Positions 44,632-58,763 of a stretch of DNA of 64,000 nucleotides are shown here, one piece after another. A program made the position numbers and the translations under genes. Origin of the DNA: Chelatococcus caeni. Lineage in GTDB: Bacteria; Pseudomonadota; Alphaproteobacteria; Rhizobiales; Beijerinckiaceae. The notes below the pieces were generated by a model, which did no database searches, was not told where the DNA came from, and saw only the letters and a program-made list of their open reading frames with translations. The stretch covers positions 1 to 64,000 of the forward strand of contig NZ_JACIEN010000008.1 in assembly GCF_014196925.1 (NCBI RefSeq), given 5' to 3'. How positions within the stretch are numbered: position 1 is the first letter of the stretch; each line of letters begins with the position of its first letter.

Positions 44632-45522
44632 ATGTCGTCTCCGATCGAGCCGGAACTCGCAGTCCCCTTCACGGTCGTCGAACCGTCCGATCAAACGGTG
44701 CCGCTCGTCTTCAATGCGCCCCACGCCGGCGCCGTCTACCCGCAGAGCTTCGTCGACGGCGCCCGTCTCGATCCGCTCGCCCTGCGCCGTTCGGAGGATG
44801 CCTATGTGGACGCGCTCTTCGCCGGCATGGGCGCTCTCGGCGCGCCGATGCTCGTCGCCCGCTTTCCCCGCGCCTATCTCGACGTGAACCGCGAGCCCTA
44901 CGAGCTCGACCCGCGCATGTTCGACGGCCGGCTGCCGCCCTATGCCAACACGCGCTCGCTGCGCGTCGCGGGCGGGCTCGGCACCATCCCGCGCATCGTG
45001 GGCGACGGGCAGGAGATCTATCCCGGCAAGCTCCCCGTGGCCGAGGCCATGCGCCGCATCGAATGGCTTTACAAGCCCTACCACCGCGCCCTCAGGCAGA
45101 TCGTGATGCGCACCCAGCGCCGGTTCGGCTCGGTCCTGCTCGTCGACTGCCATTCGATGCCCTCCTCAAGCGTGACGCGGGACGAGAACTCGCGCGCCGA
45201 CATCGTCATCGGCGATCGATTCGGCACGAGCTGCGCCGCGGCGACCAGCGACAGGGTCGCGCAGTCCTTCGAGCGCCTCGGCTATCGCGTGGCCCGCAAC
45301 CGCCCCTATGCCGGCGGCTTCATCACCGAGCACTACGGCGAGCCCGCGGCCGGCCGGCATGCCCTGCAGGTAGAGATCAACCGCAGCCTCTACATGGACG
45401 AGCGGACGATGCAGCGCACGGAGGGTTTCGCCCGCCTCGCGAGCGACATCACCGAGGTCTTCTCCCTCATCGCCGAGACGGCCGGCGCGGATCTCACCGA
45501 GCGGCGCCTGGCTGCCGAATAG
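44632..45522 (+). CDS. N-formylglutamate amidohydrolase family protein
   Basis: A 296-residue member of the N-formylglutamate amidohydrolase (HutG-like) family. Conserved parts are PLVFNAPHAGAVYPQSF, RSEDAYVDALF, PRAYLDVNREPYELDP and VDCHSMPSSSV, with metal-binding His/Asp/Glu candidates near the HAG and DCH motifs. The C-terminal region is ITEHYGEPAAGRHALQVEINRSLYM. Related enzymes act in histidine catabolism or in salvage; here no hut genes are near. ATG 44632 gives the family N-terminus; an in-frame ATG at 44491 adds a low-complexity extension. Confidence 0.85.
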   Translation: MSSPIEPELAVPFTVVEPSDQTVPLVFNAPHAGAVYPQSFVDGARLDPLALRRSEDAYVDALFAGMGALGAPMLVARFPRAYLDVNREPYELDPRMFDGRLPPYANTRSLRVAGGLGTIPRIVGDGQEIYPGKLPVAEAMRRIEWLYKPYHRALRQIVMRTQRRFGSVLLVDCHSMPSSSVTRDENSRADIVIGDRFGTSCAAATSDRVAQSFERLGYRVARNRPYAGGFITEHYGEPAAGRHALQVEINRSLYMDERTMQRTEGFARLASDITEVFSLIAETAGADLTERRLAAE

Positions 45523-45564
45523 CCGGCGCTCGCCGTCAGCCCCGTCAGTCCGGCGCCAGGCAAG

Positions 45565-45595
45565 AAAAAAGGCCGCACACTTGCGTGCGCGGCCC
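45565..45595 (-). terminator. Probable terminator of the MFS transporter gene
   Basis: GGCCGCACAC and GTGCGCGGCC (45571-45594) pair with one mismatch around a 4-base loop; on the minus strand a run of six T's follows (45565-45570). It lies about 110 bases past the MFS stop. Confidence 0.6.
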
Positions 45596-45705
45596 AAGTC
45601 TAGGGAGGAAACGCCCAAGGAGGGCAGCGGCACCGCGACGGAACATCGCCGTACCGCACTGCAACAACATGCCACCGCACCGCACAAAAAGCAAGGGTGA
45701 TTGAC

Positions 45706-46992
45706 CTATTTTTTTGTGCCCCCGGGATCGCGATCCCGGCCGGGGTGGGGGTCGTGTGCGAGGACGTAGGTAATGAGTGCGGCCGCAATTGCAAGGGCCA
45801 GCAAGGAAAAGACAGCCTTGTAGGCCTCTTGTGGATAGTGCCCGAGGGGGCCACGGCCGAAGAGGTCCATGAGCCGCCCCGTCACCGTCTGCATCACGAA
45901 GACGCCGCCCATGGTGCCGATGTTCATCAGCGTGATGCCGCGACCTATAAGATTTTGAGGAAAAAGAGATTTCCCGTGCGCCATGACCGGCGGCGTGTAG
46001 GCCACGGCCGCCCCGAAGACGACTAGCCAGACGACCACCGAGACCGGGCCGAGAGGCATGAGGGCAGCGTAGGCGAGGCATGCGATGGTTGCAGAGGCGC
46101 CAAGCACGACCGGGGGTTTGTACCCGCGGAAGAGCCGGTCAGCCGCTCCCCAGAGGAAGAGGGCGGCGATCTGCGTCGCCGAGGCCGCGAAGAGCGCGAC
46201 ACCGCGCCGCTCGAGGTCGAAGCCGTACACGTCGCTCAGGAACGGCCCCGCCCACAGGCCGATGACGGTGCCGAAGGCCGCATAGCCGGTCGCGTGCATC
46301 AGGAAGAGCGGCCAGAACGAGCGCACGCGCACCGCCTCGCGCACGCCGGCGAGCGCCATGCGCCACGATTCGCGGCCGGCCCATGCGGTGACGGCGGGAC
46401 CGCGCACGCCGAGGAAGACCGCGAGGCCCGCGGCCGTCGCAAAGGCCGCGACGACCAGAAAGCTGGCCCGCCAGCCGATCGATTCGGCGGCGAAGGCGAG
46501 CGGGGCGGTGGCGGCGAGCGTGCCGAAATTGCCGATGCTGAGCTGGATGCCGGTGAGGAAGGCGAAGCGCTCGGGCGGGAAGAGGCGGGCATAGATGGCG
46601 AGCGGCGCCATGAAGAAGCTGGAGCAGCCGATGCCGAGGAGAAGCCGCGCGCCGACCAGCATTGTCGCGTCCCGCGCCAGCGCGAAGAGCAGGACGCCGG
46701 CCACCGCGATCAGGGAGCACACCAGCATGACGCGGCGCGGCCCGTAGCGGTCGATGGAGATGCCGACCGGGATCTGCGCCGCCGCGAAGGTCAGGAAGAA
46801 GCCGCTGGAAAGAAGCCCGAGATCGGTGGCGGAGAGCGAAAGGTCCGCGGCGAGATTCGGTGCGATGACGCCGATCGAGTTGCGCAGGAACTGGCTGACG
46901 CTGTAGATGCCCGCGAGCACCGCGATGAGCAGCACCGCCTGGCTTCCCACCGGCGTCGTGCCGGCATCCGCCGGGATCTGACCATCCTTCAT
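45706..46992 (-). CDS. Major facilitator superfamily transporter
   Basis: A 428-residue transporter with 12 hydrophobic segments. It has the first-loop motif GISIDRYGPRRVML near residue 65 and an N-terminal SQFLRNSIGVIAPNL typical of nitrate/organic-anion-like MFS permeases. The start at ATG 46992 follows a GGAGG; an upstream in-frame start (47028) is also possible. The substrate is unknown. The extreme C-terminus (codons near 45706-45760) contains a perfect 18-bp palindrome. Divergent from the phosphatase gene at 47146. Confidence 0.85.
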   Translation of the reverse strand: MKDGQIPADAGTTPVGSQAVLLIAVLAGIYSVSQFLRNSIGVIAPNLAADLSLSATDLGLLSSGFFLTFAAAQIPVGISIDRYGPRRVMLVCSLIAVAGVLLFALARDATMLVGARLLLGIGCSSFFMAPLAIYARLFPPERFAFLTGIQLSIGNFGTLAATAPLAFAAESIGWRASFLVVAAFATAAGLAVFLGVRGPAVTAWAGRESWRMALAGVREAVRVRSFWPLFLMHATGYAAFGTVIGLWAGPFLSDVYGFDLERRGVALFAASATQIAALFLWGAADRLFRGYKPPVVLGASATIACLAYAALMPLGPVSVVVWLVVFGAAVAYTPPVMAHGKSLFPQNLIGRGITLMNIGTMGGVFVMQTVTGRLMDLFGRGPLGHYPQEAYKAVFSLLALAIAAALITYVLAHDPHPGRDRDPGGTKK

Positions 46993-47145
46993 GCCCGCTC
47001 CTCCCGCCTCGCGCTCCACCGGGCGCATGGCCTGTCGTTCGTTCCTCTCTTTCTAAACGGCCCCGCCCGCGATAAGACCCCTCTGCAACGCAGCCCTGCC
47101 CGCGTGAGGTGCGAGGCTCGTGCACGGCTGGCGGAGGGGATGGGA

Positions 47146-47928
47146 ATGGCAGCGGTCGACTTCAGCGCCTTCATGGACGAGCTCGCAACCGTGTCCGGGC
47201 GCGCCATCCTGCCCTTCTTCCGCACCGCCCTGATGGCCGAGAACAAGGCGCTCGGCGACAGGTTCGACCCGGTGACGGAGGCGGACCGCGCGGCCGAGGC
47301 CGCCATGCGCCAGCTCATCCGCCGGCAGTTTCCCCAGCACGGCATCTGCGGCGAGGAGTTCGGCGACGAGCGCACGGATGCCGACTACGTGTGGGTGCTC
47401 GATCCCATCGACGGCACGCGCGCCTTCATCTCGGGCCTGCCACTGTGGGGCACGCTCATCGGCCTCACCCACCGCAGCGCGCCCGTCTACGGCCTCATGC
47501 ACCAGCCCTTCACGGGCGAGCGCTTCTACGGTGGCGGCAGGAGTGCCGGCTACAAGGGCCCCATGGGTGCGCGTACGCTCAAGACGCGGCGCTGCGCGAG
47601 CCTGGCCGAGGCGACCCTCTCGACCACCTCCCCCTCTCTCTTCGATGCGGACGAGCGCCCGCGCTACGAGCGGGTCGAGCGGGAGACGCGCCTCGTGCGC
47701 TACGGCTATGACTGCTACGCCTATTGCATGGTCGCGGCCGGCCACATCGACCTCGTCATCGAGGCCGGGCTGAAGCCCTACGACATCGTCGCCCTGGTGC
47801 CGATCATCGAGGGGGCCGGCGGCGTCGTCACCAACTGGCAGGGCGATTCACCGGCAGCGGGCGGCACGGTCGTCGCCGCGGGCGACCCGCGGATTCACGA
47901 AGCCGCGCTCAAGCTGCTCTCGGCCTGA
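47146..47928 (+). CDS. hisN: Histidinol-phosphatase/inositol monophosphatase family enzyme
   Basis: A 260-residue member of the inositol monophosphatase family. It has GEEFGDE near residue 65 (metal-binding Glu), WVLDPIDGTRAFISG near 83 (the DPIDGT metal-binding loop) and the late GLKPYDIVALVPIIEGAGGVV motif (catalytic Asp). The length and the sequence around the middle fit the HisN-type histidinol-phosphate phosphatases of alphaproteobacteria, though SuhB-type activity cannot be ruled out. GGAGGGG lies 7 bases before the ATG at 47146; another ATG at 47140 is too close to that site. The gene's last 34 bases overlap the convergent hydrolase. Confidence 0.85.
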   Translation: MAAVDFSAFMDELATVSGRAILPFFRTALMAENKALGDRFDPVTEADRAAEAAMRQLIRRQFPQHGICGEEFGDERTDADYVWVLDPIDGTRAFISGLPLWGTLIGLTHRSAPVYGLMHQPFTGERFYGGGRSAGYKGPMGARTLKTRRCASLAEATLSTTSPSLFDADERPRYERVERETRLVRYGYDCYAYCMVAAGHIDLVIEAGLKPYDIVALVPIIEGAGGVVTNWQGDSPAAGGTVVAAGDPRIHEAALKLLSA

Positions 47929-48881
47929 TCCGGCAGCGCCCCTTCCGAGCCGGGCACGAAGGCGTCGAAGGCGGCCCAGAACTGGTCGCGGATGCCGTCG
48001 CGCTCCATCAGGATCTCGTGCCGGGCACCGGGAATCACGATGGCGCGGCCCGTCTTGAGGCGGGCGGCGAAACGCTCGGTCGCCGGTGTCGAGACCACCG
48101 GATCGGCCCCGGCCGCGACGACGAGCACCGGCGTCCTGATCTCGAGCGCGAAATTCGGATCGGCGAAGGCGCCCATGGCGCGATAGGCGGCGTCGAGCCA
48201 CGCCACGGTCGGATCGCCGATGGCAAGCTCGGGGGCCCGGGCGGCCACCTCGGCATTGCGCGCATAGCGCACCGGGTCCGACGTCAGCCGGTTGCCCGCG
48301 AAGGGCTTCGTGGAGATCGACGTGGCGCCGCCACCGGGGACGTAGCTCGCCCCGAAGCCGCAGGCATCGAGCATCTCGGACAGGAGGCGCGCGGCGCGCG
48401 GCCAGGGCACCATGGCGATGTCGATCATCGGCGCGGCCGCGACGAGGCGGGCGAAGGGCGTCTTCTTCCCCCTCAGCGCGTGCAGGAGGATCGTCCCGCC
48501 CATGGAATGGGCGAGCAGGAAATAGGGCGGCGGGCAGCGCGGCAGGATGACCTGATCGAGGATGGCCGCAAGGTCGCGCTCATAGAGCGAGAAGTCGTCG
48601 ACGTGGCCCTTGCGCGGGTTGGCGAGGTCGCGCTGCGAGCCGCCCTGCCCGCGCCAGTCGAAGGCGACGACCGCAAAGCCGCGGCGGCGCAGGTCCGCCA
48701 CCGTCTCGAAATATTTCTCGATGAACTCCGCCCGGCCCTGCACGAGCAAGACCGTGCCACGCGTCCGGCGCGCCGTCGCCCGCCAGCGCACGGCGCGCAG
48801 CACGATGCCGTCCGCGGTGGTCACCGGCGTGATCACCGGCTGGCTCGGCACCGGGTTCAGCTCTGTCGCGACGAGTTCCAT
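47895..48881 (-). CDS. Lysophospholipase-like alpha/beta hydrolase
   Basis: A 328-residue serine hydrolase related to monoacylglycerol lipase/PldB. Features are GTVLLVQGRAEFIEKYFE (oxyanion region), the FDWRGQGGSQR segment, the nucleophile elbow AHSMGGTIL near residue 130, the catalytic Asp region VVAAGADPVVS near 255 and His in GARHEILMERD near 290. GGAGGGGG precedes ATG 48881; the frame continues to 49064 but without a family-like sequence. It shares 34 bases at its 3' end with hisN, read in opposite direction. Confidence 0.87.
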   Translation of the reverse strand: MELVATELNPVPSQPVITPVTTADGIVLRAVRWRATARRTRGTVLLVQGRAEFIEKYFETVADLRRRGFAVVAFDWRGQGGSQRDLANPRKGHVDDFSLYERDLAAILDQVILPRCPPPYFLLAHSMGGTILLHALRGKKTPFARLVAAAPMIDIAMVPWPRAARLLSEMLDACGFGASYVPGGGATSISTKPFAGNRLTSDPVRYARNAEVAARAPELAIGDPTVAWLDAAYRAMGAFADPNFALEIRTPVLVVAAGADPVVSTPATERFAARLKTGRAIVIPGARHEILMERDGIRDQFWAAFDAFVPGSEGALPDQAESSLSAAS

Positions 48882-48955
48882 CGCCCCCTCCCACCGCCCG
48901 TTTGCGGCCTCTCGCTGCCGGTTATAGCCGCTGCACCCGCCCCGTCGCCACAGGT

Positions 48956-48963
48956 CTTGAAAG
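48956..48963 (+). promoter_or_regulatory. Possible heat-shock (RpoH) -35 element for hsp20
   Basis: CTTGAAAG matches the RpoH -35 consensus CTTGAA(A). The -10 counterpart is unclear, but the position, just ahead of the leader, fits an RpoH promoter of hsp20. Confidence 0.4.
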
Positions 48964-48984
48964 ACCGGCCGGGCGCCACCAACT

Positions 48985-49081
48985 CTCTGGCGTGCAGGCC
49001 ACTGACGGCTGCACGGTGGGATGCCTGGCCGTTTCAGGCGGGCATTGTCCGCATATCGCTTCAAATGGAGGATGTGCCATG
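48985..49081 (+). promoter_or_regulatory. ROSE-like RNA thermometer in the hsp20 leader
   Basis: The leader folds into consecutive hairpins. CGTGCAG/CTGCACG at 48991-49015 and GCCTG/CAGGC at 49023-49039 come first. The 3' hairpin pairs GCATATC (49051-49057) with GATGTGC (49071-49077) and CTTC (49059-49062) with GGAG (49067-49070), around an AAAT loop. The ribosome site GGAGGA is completely paired and one G (49058) is bulged opposite it. The 5' arm also contains TCGCT, matching the UYGCU signature of ROSE elements. Heat would melt the weak A-U/G-U pairs. The structure is hand-folded. Confidence 0.6.
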
Positions 49082-49561
49082 CGTCAATTCGATCTGTCCC
49101 CCCTCTACCGCTCGACGGTCGGCTTCGACCGTCTGTTCTCGATGCTCGATCAGGTTGCCGGCGTCGACAGCTCCCCGAGCTATCCGCCCTACAACATCGA
49201 GCGAACCGGCGAAGATGCGTATCGCATCACGGTAGCCGTCGCCGGTTTCGCCAGCGATGATCTCGCCATCGAGACGAAGAACAACACCCTGACGATCCGC
49301 GGCGAGAAGAAGGTCGCCGAAGGTGCCCAGAGGCCCGAAATGCTCTACCAGGGCATCGCGGCCCGGGCTTTCGAGCGCCGCTTCCAGCTCGCCGACCACG
49401 TTCAGGTGACAGGCGCCGCGCTGGAGAACGGTCTCCTGCACGTCGACCTCGTCCGCGAGGTGCCGGAGGCGATGAAGCCCCGCACCATCCCCATCGCGAC
49501 GAAGCCGACGAACATCGCCATCGACGCCAAGGTGGCGGATCGCGCCAAGGAAGCCGCCTGA
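49079..49561 (+). CDS. Small heat-shock protein (Hsp20 / IbpA type)
   Basis: A 160-residue class A small heat-shock chaperone. The N-terminus has SPLYRSTVGFDRLFSML, the alpha-crystallin domain spans about residues 38-130 (PPYNIERTGEDAYRITVAVAGFASDDL, TIRGEKK, FERRFQLADHVQV and GLLHVDLVREVPE), and the C-terminal IxI-like motif TIPIAT follows. Its ribosome site is buried in the ROSE-like hairpin listed above. It is a single gene ended by a strong terminator at 49616-49640. Confidence 0.95.
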   Translation: MRQFDLSPLYRSTVGFDRLFSMLDQVAGVDSSPSYPPYNIERTGEDAYRITVAVAGFASDDLAIETKNNTLTIRGEKKVAEGAQRPEMLYQGIAARAFERRFQLADHVQVTGAALENGLLHVDLVREVPEAMKPRTIPIATKPTNIAIDAKVADRAKEAA

Positions 49562-49615
49562 CGCGGCAGGCCATGGCCTCGCGTGCCGAGGCCATGGAAC
49601 GCTCCAGAAAAGACG

Positions 49616-49645
49616 AGGCGCCGGACGTTCCGGCGCCTTTTGTTT
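49616..49645 (+). terminator. Rho-independent terminator of hsp20
   Basis: The stem AGGCGCCGGA (49616-49625)/TCCGGCGCCT (49629-49638) has a 3-base loop, then TTTTGTTTT. Confidence 0.88.
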
Positions 49646-49684
49646 TCGGGATCGAGCCCGCGATGGGTCCGACCGGCCGCTGTA

Positions 49685-50416
49685 TCAGAACGGCGCGCTC
49701 GGCAGGATCTCCTCGCCCGAGGCCGGCCCGCCGATCTCATCGCCGTCATTGCCGATGACATCGCCTGCCGGCGGCACGGGCGGCACCTCGGGCGGCGCGA
49801 GGACGACGCTCGGTCTCTCCTCAGCCTCGCCAGCCGCATCCGCCTGCCCGGAGGTCTCGGGCAGCCTCACGTCCCCGCGCGACGGCGGTAGCGGTGCGCG
49901 CAGCCCGAGTTCCTGGTCGCTCGGACGCGGCGGCGGCAGCGCCGCCATGCTCGGCTGGCGTTGCCGGAGCGGCACCGGCGCGTAGATCGTGGTGCCGCGC
50001 CCGGTATCGATCTCGACGCCGATCTCGCCGCCGAACCTGTCGGGCGAATAGGGCCGGTACGGCTCCTCGGCCATGATCGTCGACCGCAGCGGGCGCGCAT
50101 TGACGATCGCACCCGAATAGGCGTCGACGAAGAGGCGCATGCGCCAGCCGTTCACGTCCGTGCCCTCGACGACGTAGAAACCGCGCGTCAGGCGCGGACG
50201 GGAGATCTGCGCAAAACCTTCCGAGCGCACCGAGCGCACCACCTCGCGCGGGCTCAGTGGCTCATCATAGACCTCGGGCGCGTAGTAGCCCTGGGCGAGG
50301 GCGACGCCCGACGCCAGGGTGAGCGCCGCGAGCGCCGTGAGAAGCCCGGCAGCGCGCCGGGCGCGGCGCGGTCCGGCAACAGGAGCAAGCACGTCATCTG
50401 CCTCGTTCATTGCCAT
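49685..50416 (-). CDS. Secreted protein with a PepSY-like domain
   Basis: A 243-residue protein of unknown function. It has an Arg/Ala-rich start, an N-terminal hydrophobic segment (LLTALAALTLASGVALA) with signal-peptide character, then one PepSY-like unit (REVVRSVRSEGFAQISRP...YVVEGTDVNGWRMRLFVDAYSGAIVNARPL). A long Pro/Glu-rich tail follows. PepSY domains usually act as inhibitors or sensors in the periplasm. An ATG at 50410 also fits. It is on the same strand as the downstream-positioned threonine aldolase gene but separated from it by 64 bases. Confidence 0.6.
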   Translation of the reverse strand: MAMNEADDVLAPVAGPRRARRAAGLLTALAALTLASGVALAQGYYAPEVYDEPLSPREVVRSVRSEGFAQISRPRLTRGFYVVEGTDVNGWRMRLFVDAYSGAIVNARPLRSTIMAEEPYRPYSPDRFGGEIGVEIDTGRGTTIYAPVPLRQRQPSMAALPPPRPSDQELGLRAPLPPSRGDVRLPETSGQADAAGEAEERPSVVLAPPEVPPVPPAGDVIGNDGDEIGGPASGEEILPSAPF

Positions 50417-50480
50417 TCGTCACCCTCGTCTGTGCACCGGCATTGGGGCGGGCGTTGGGCGCCGCCGCGGCAACGGCAGG

Positions 50481-51545
50481 TCAGGCCGCCGCCTGTCCGC
50501 CGGCGATGGCGAGGAAGCGGTCGACGGCCGCCTCCGCGGTATCGAAGGCGGTGACGAGGCGCACCAGCACCTCCCCCTCCCCGGCCGCAACGCCCTCCGG
50601 CAGGCTCGACGTCACCCACGGGTGGTAGAGCGCGCCCGCCGCCCGCAGCTCCTCGTCCATCGCTTGCGGCAGGAAGACGAAGATCTCGTTGGCCTCGACC
50701 GGCAGAGCGATGCGGCAGCCGAGACGCGCGAGGCCCGCGGCGAGCCGGTCTGCCGCCGCATTGGCCCGGGCCGCGAGGTCGAGCCAGTGGCCGTCGGCGA
50801 GATAGGCGTCGAGCTGGGCGCCGAGCAGGCGGCCCTTGGAGAGGAGGTGGCCGCCGCGCTTGCGACGCTGCGCCATGTGCGCCGCCTTGTCGCGGTCGAA
50901 GACGATCACGGCCTCCGCCGCAAGGCAGCCGTTCTTGGTGGCGCCGAAGGAGAGGACGTCGACGCCCGCGCGCCATGTCATGTCGGCAGGGCTCACGCCG
51001 AGGCGCACGAGCGCATTGGCGAAGCGCGCGCCGTCCATATGCACGCCGAGACCGTGCCGGCGGGCGATGTCCGCGAGCGTCGCGATCTCGTCCAGCGTAT
51101 AGACGGTGCCGGCCTCGCTCGCCTGGGTCAGCGAGAGGGCCGAGGGAATGACCTGATGCGGCGGCCGCCCGGTCGGCGCGGCGAGATGCGCCGCGATCTC
51201 CTCCGCCGTGAGCTTGCCGAGCCGCCCGGGAAAGCCGACGAGCTTGGCCCCGCCCGTGAAGAACTCCGGCGCGCCGCATTCGTCCTCGGCCACATGCGCC
51301 TCGGCGTGGCACAGCACCGCACCCCAGGGCGGGCAGAGGGTGGCGAGCGCCAGCGCGTTGGCTGCCGTGCCCGTGGCGACGAGGAAGACCGAAAGGTCGC
51401 GCTCGAAGATCTCCTTCAGCCGCGCCTCGACGCGCGCCGTATGCTCGTCCGCCCCGTAGGCGCGCTGGCTGCCGGCATTGGCGGCGACGAGCGCCTCCAT
51501 CACCCGCGGGCTCGCACCCGCCACATTGTCGCTTGCGAAATTCAA
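50481..51545 (-). CDS. ltaE: Low-specificity L-threonine aldolase
   Basis: A 354-residue PLP-dependent fold-type I enzyme that splits threonine/allothreonine into glycine and acetaldehyde. Seen are NFASDNVAGASPRVMEAL, the YGADEHTARVEARL segment, VATGTAANALAL (PLP phosphate pocket), CHAEAHVAEDECGAPEFF, HMDGARFANAL (Asp) and the Schiff-base Lys in LSFGATKNGCL near residue 200. The length is normal. It is divergent from gltB with 626 bases between, the largest intergenic space in the window. Confidence 0.92.
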   Translation of the reverse strand: MNFASDNVAGASPRVMEALVAANAGSQRAYGADEHTARVEARLKEIFERDLSVFLVATGTAANALALATLCPPWGAVLCHAEAHVAEDECGAPEFFTGGAKLVGFPGRLGKLTAEEIAAHLAAPTGRPPHQVIPSALSLTQASEAGTVYTLDEIATLADIARRHGLGVHMDGARFANALVRLGVSPADMTWRAGVDVLSFGATKNGCLAAEAVIVFDRDKAAHMAQRRKRGGHLLSKGRLLGAQLDAYLADGHWLDLAARANAAADRLAAGLARLGCRIALPVEANEIFVFLPQAMDEELRAAGALYHPWVTSSLPEGVAAGEGEVLVRLVTAFDTAEAAVDRFLAIAGGQAAA

Positions 51546-52171
51546 TCCTGCCTCCGCACTCCGGTCGCCAGCGGAAGCTAGAGCATGGTTCTGCCCGCGT
51601 GAAGCGCACAGGGGTCATGGCGGCGCCTTTCCGGCAGCACGCTCTGGCTCCCCTGCTGCCGGACGGCAACGGCTCAGCCGCGACCGGCGCGCAATTAAAT
51701 TACGCGTGCCTCCGTCAATTCGTCACGAACGCAATCCAGGCTGGGGCCTGCGTATAAGTTTCGATCAAACGACTCGCAAATACCCGCTTGTCACCTTAGA
51801 AAAAATCTGGCAAGGTCCGCCCGGTTTAGGACAGCCTTACTGTCCCATTCCGATGATCACCCGAGCCCGGCATCCGGTCGGGCCTTCCGCGAGCAAGGCA
51901 AGGCAGGTCTTGGTTATGGCACGTCTGACGGCCGCCAAACGCGATACGAAACCTGCCGCCCGCACGACGCGGGCTTAGCGGGCGCGCCCCGGCTTTATGC
52001 CGCGAGACGCCCGCGAGGTGCGGGCGCAACGGAAACAGCGCGACCGGACCTCCAAGACCAACAAGAGGGTGCGTACGGGCGGGCGGCGACAGGCCGCCGG
52101 CACGGACCGGTGACCCCGCGAGAGACGAACGACGTGGACACGCCGCCGCGGCGGCAACGATGGGGCAGAAC
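51546..52171. other. Long intergenic region upstream of gltB
   Basis: 626 bases between two divergent genes. It is slightly AT-richer than its flanks around 51680-51850. No RNA gene or riboswitch is recognised. A 41-codon open frame (ATG 51853 to the TAG ending at 51978), Arg/Lys/Ala-rich, could be a leader peptide or may be chance. GCCCG/CGGGC pairing near 51862-51880 is the only hairpin noted. The gltB promoter must lie here but I cannot place it. Confidence 0.4.
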
Positions 52172-56872
<4,701 letters not shown>

Positions 56873-56879
56873 GGACATG

Positions 56880-57030
56880 GGACCGCGGTCCACCCTCTCC
56901 TTCGGGGGACGGGTCGGCGCCCAGGGCGCCGGGGTGGGGAGGCCGCGGTCCGGGCAGGAACCCCCTCCCGGCCGCTACGCGGCCGACCTCCCCCCGCAAG
57001 GGGGAGGTGGGTCGGCGGCGCAACGACTGG
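56880..57030. repeat. GC-rich repeat inserted between gltB and gltD
   Basis: CCGCGGTCC occurs twice (about 56883 and 56942). The block contains facing hairpins: GGCGCCCAGGGCGCC (about 56917), GGCCGC/GCGGCC (around 56970-56985) and CCCCCC-GCAA-GGGGG (around 56991-57005). Similar C/G-tract hairpins occur at 7935-8100. It separates the gltB stop from the gltD start and could modulate the mRNA ratio of the two subunits. Confidence 0.55.
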
Positions 57031-57041
57031 ATGACGAGACG

Positions 57042-58466
<1,425 letters not shown>

Positions 58467-58572
58467 GAATTCTTTCCGCTCGGGTGCTGCGGGCTCCGGC
58501 CCGCAGGATCCCGCCCGAGGGAAAGCAGCGCATGGGGCCGGATAGCCGGCTTTCGTGAGCGACATTCTCCCC

Positions 58573-58728
58573 CGTCATGGCCGGGCTTGTCATTGCAAGT
58601 CGGGCTTGTCCGACTTGCAGCACTTTGAAGAGACGCAACGCGCATGCGCGTTGCTGTCGCCATCCACGCCTTTGAGGTCATTCGACTTTTCAGGGCGTGG
58701 ATGCCCGCGACAAGCGCGGGCATGACGG
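58573..58728. repeat. Nested palindromic intergenic element
   Basis: The outer arms CGTCATG...GCTTGTC and GACAAGC...CATGACG (58573-58592 and 58709-58727) are inverted with mismatches. Inside lie GCAAGTCGG/CCGACTTGC (about 58595-58618), the perfect 20-base palindrome at 58635-58654 (GCAACGCGCA plus its complement), and ATCCACGCC/GGCGTGGAT (about 58662-58702). The same outer arms occur twice at 63553-63785. The element lies between gltD and the convergent SGNH gene. Confidence 0.7.
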
Positions 58729-58763
58729 TTCTGCAATCGGAACCGTTGACCTGATCAGCCCCC

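Noticed and set aside
45722..45739. Terminator from the 18-bp palindrome in the MFS gene
   Set aside because: The palindrome lies inside the coding sequence and on the transcribed strand is followed by A's rather than T's.
56877..57041. Extension of gltD upstream to 56877
   Set aside because: The extension translates the repeat element and has no family similarity; ATG 57042 gives the canonical GltD start.
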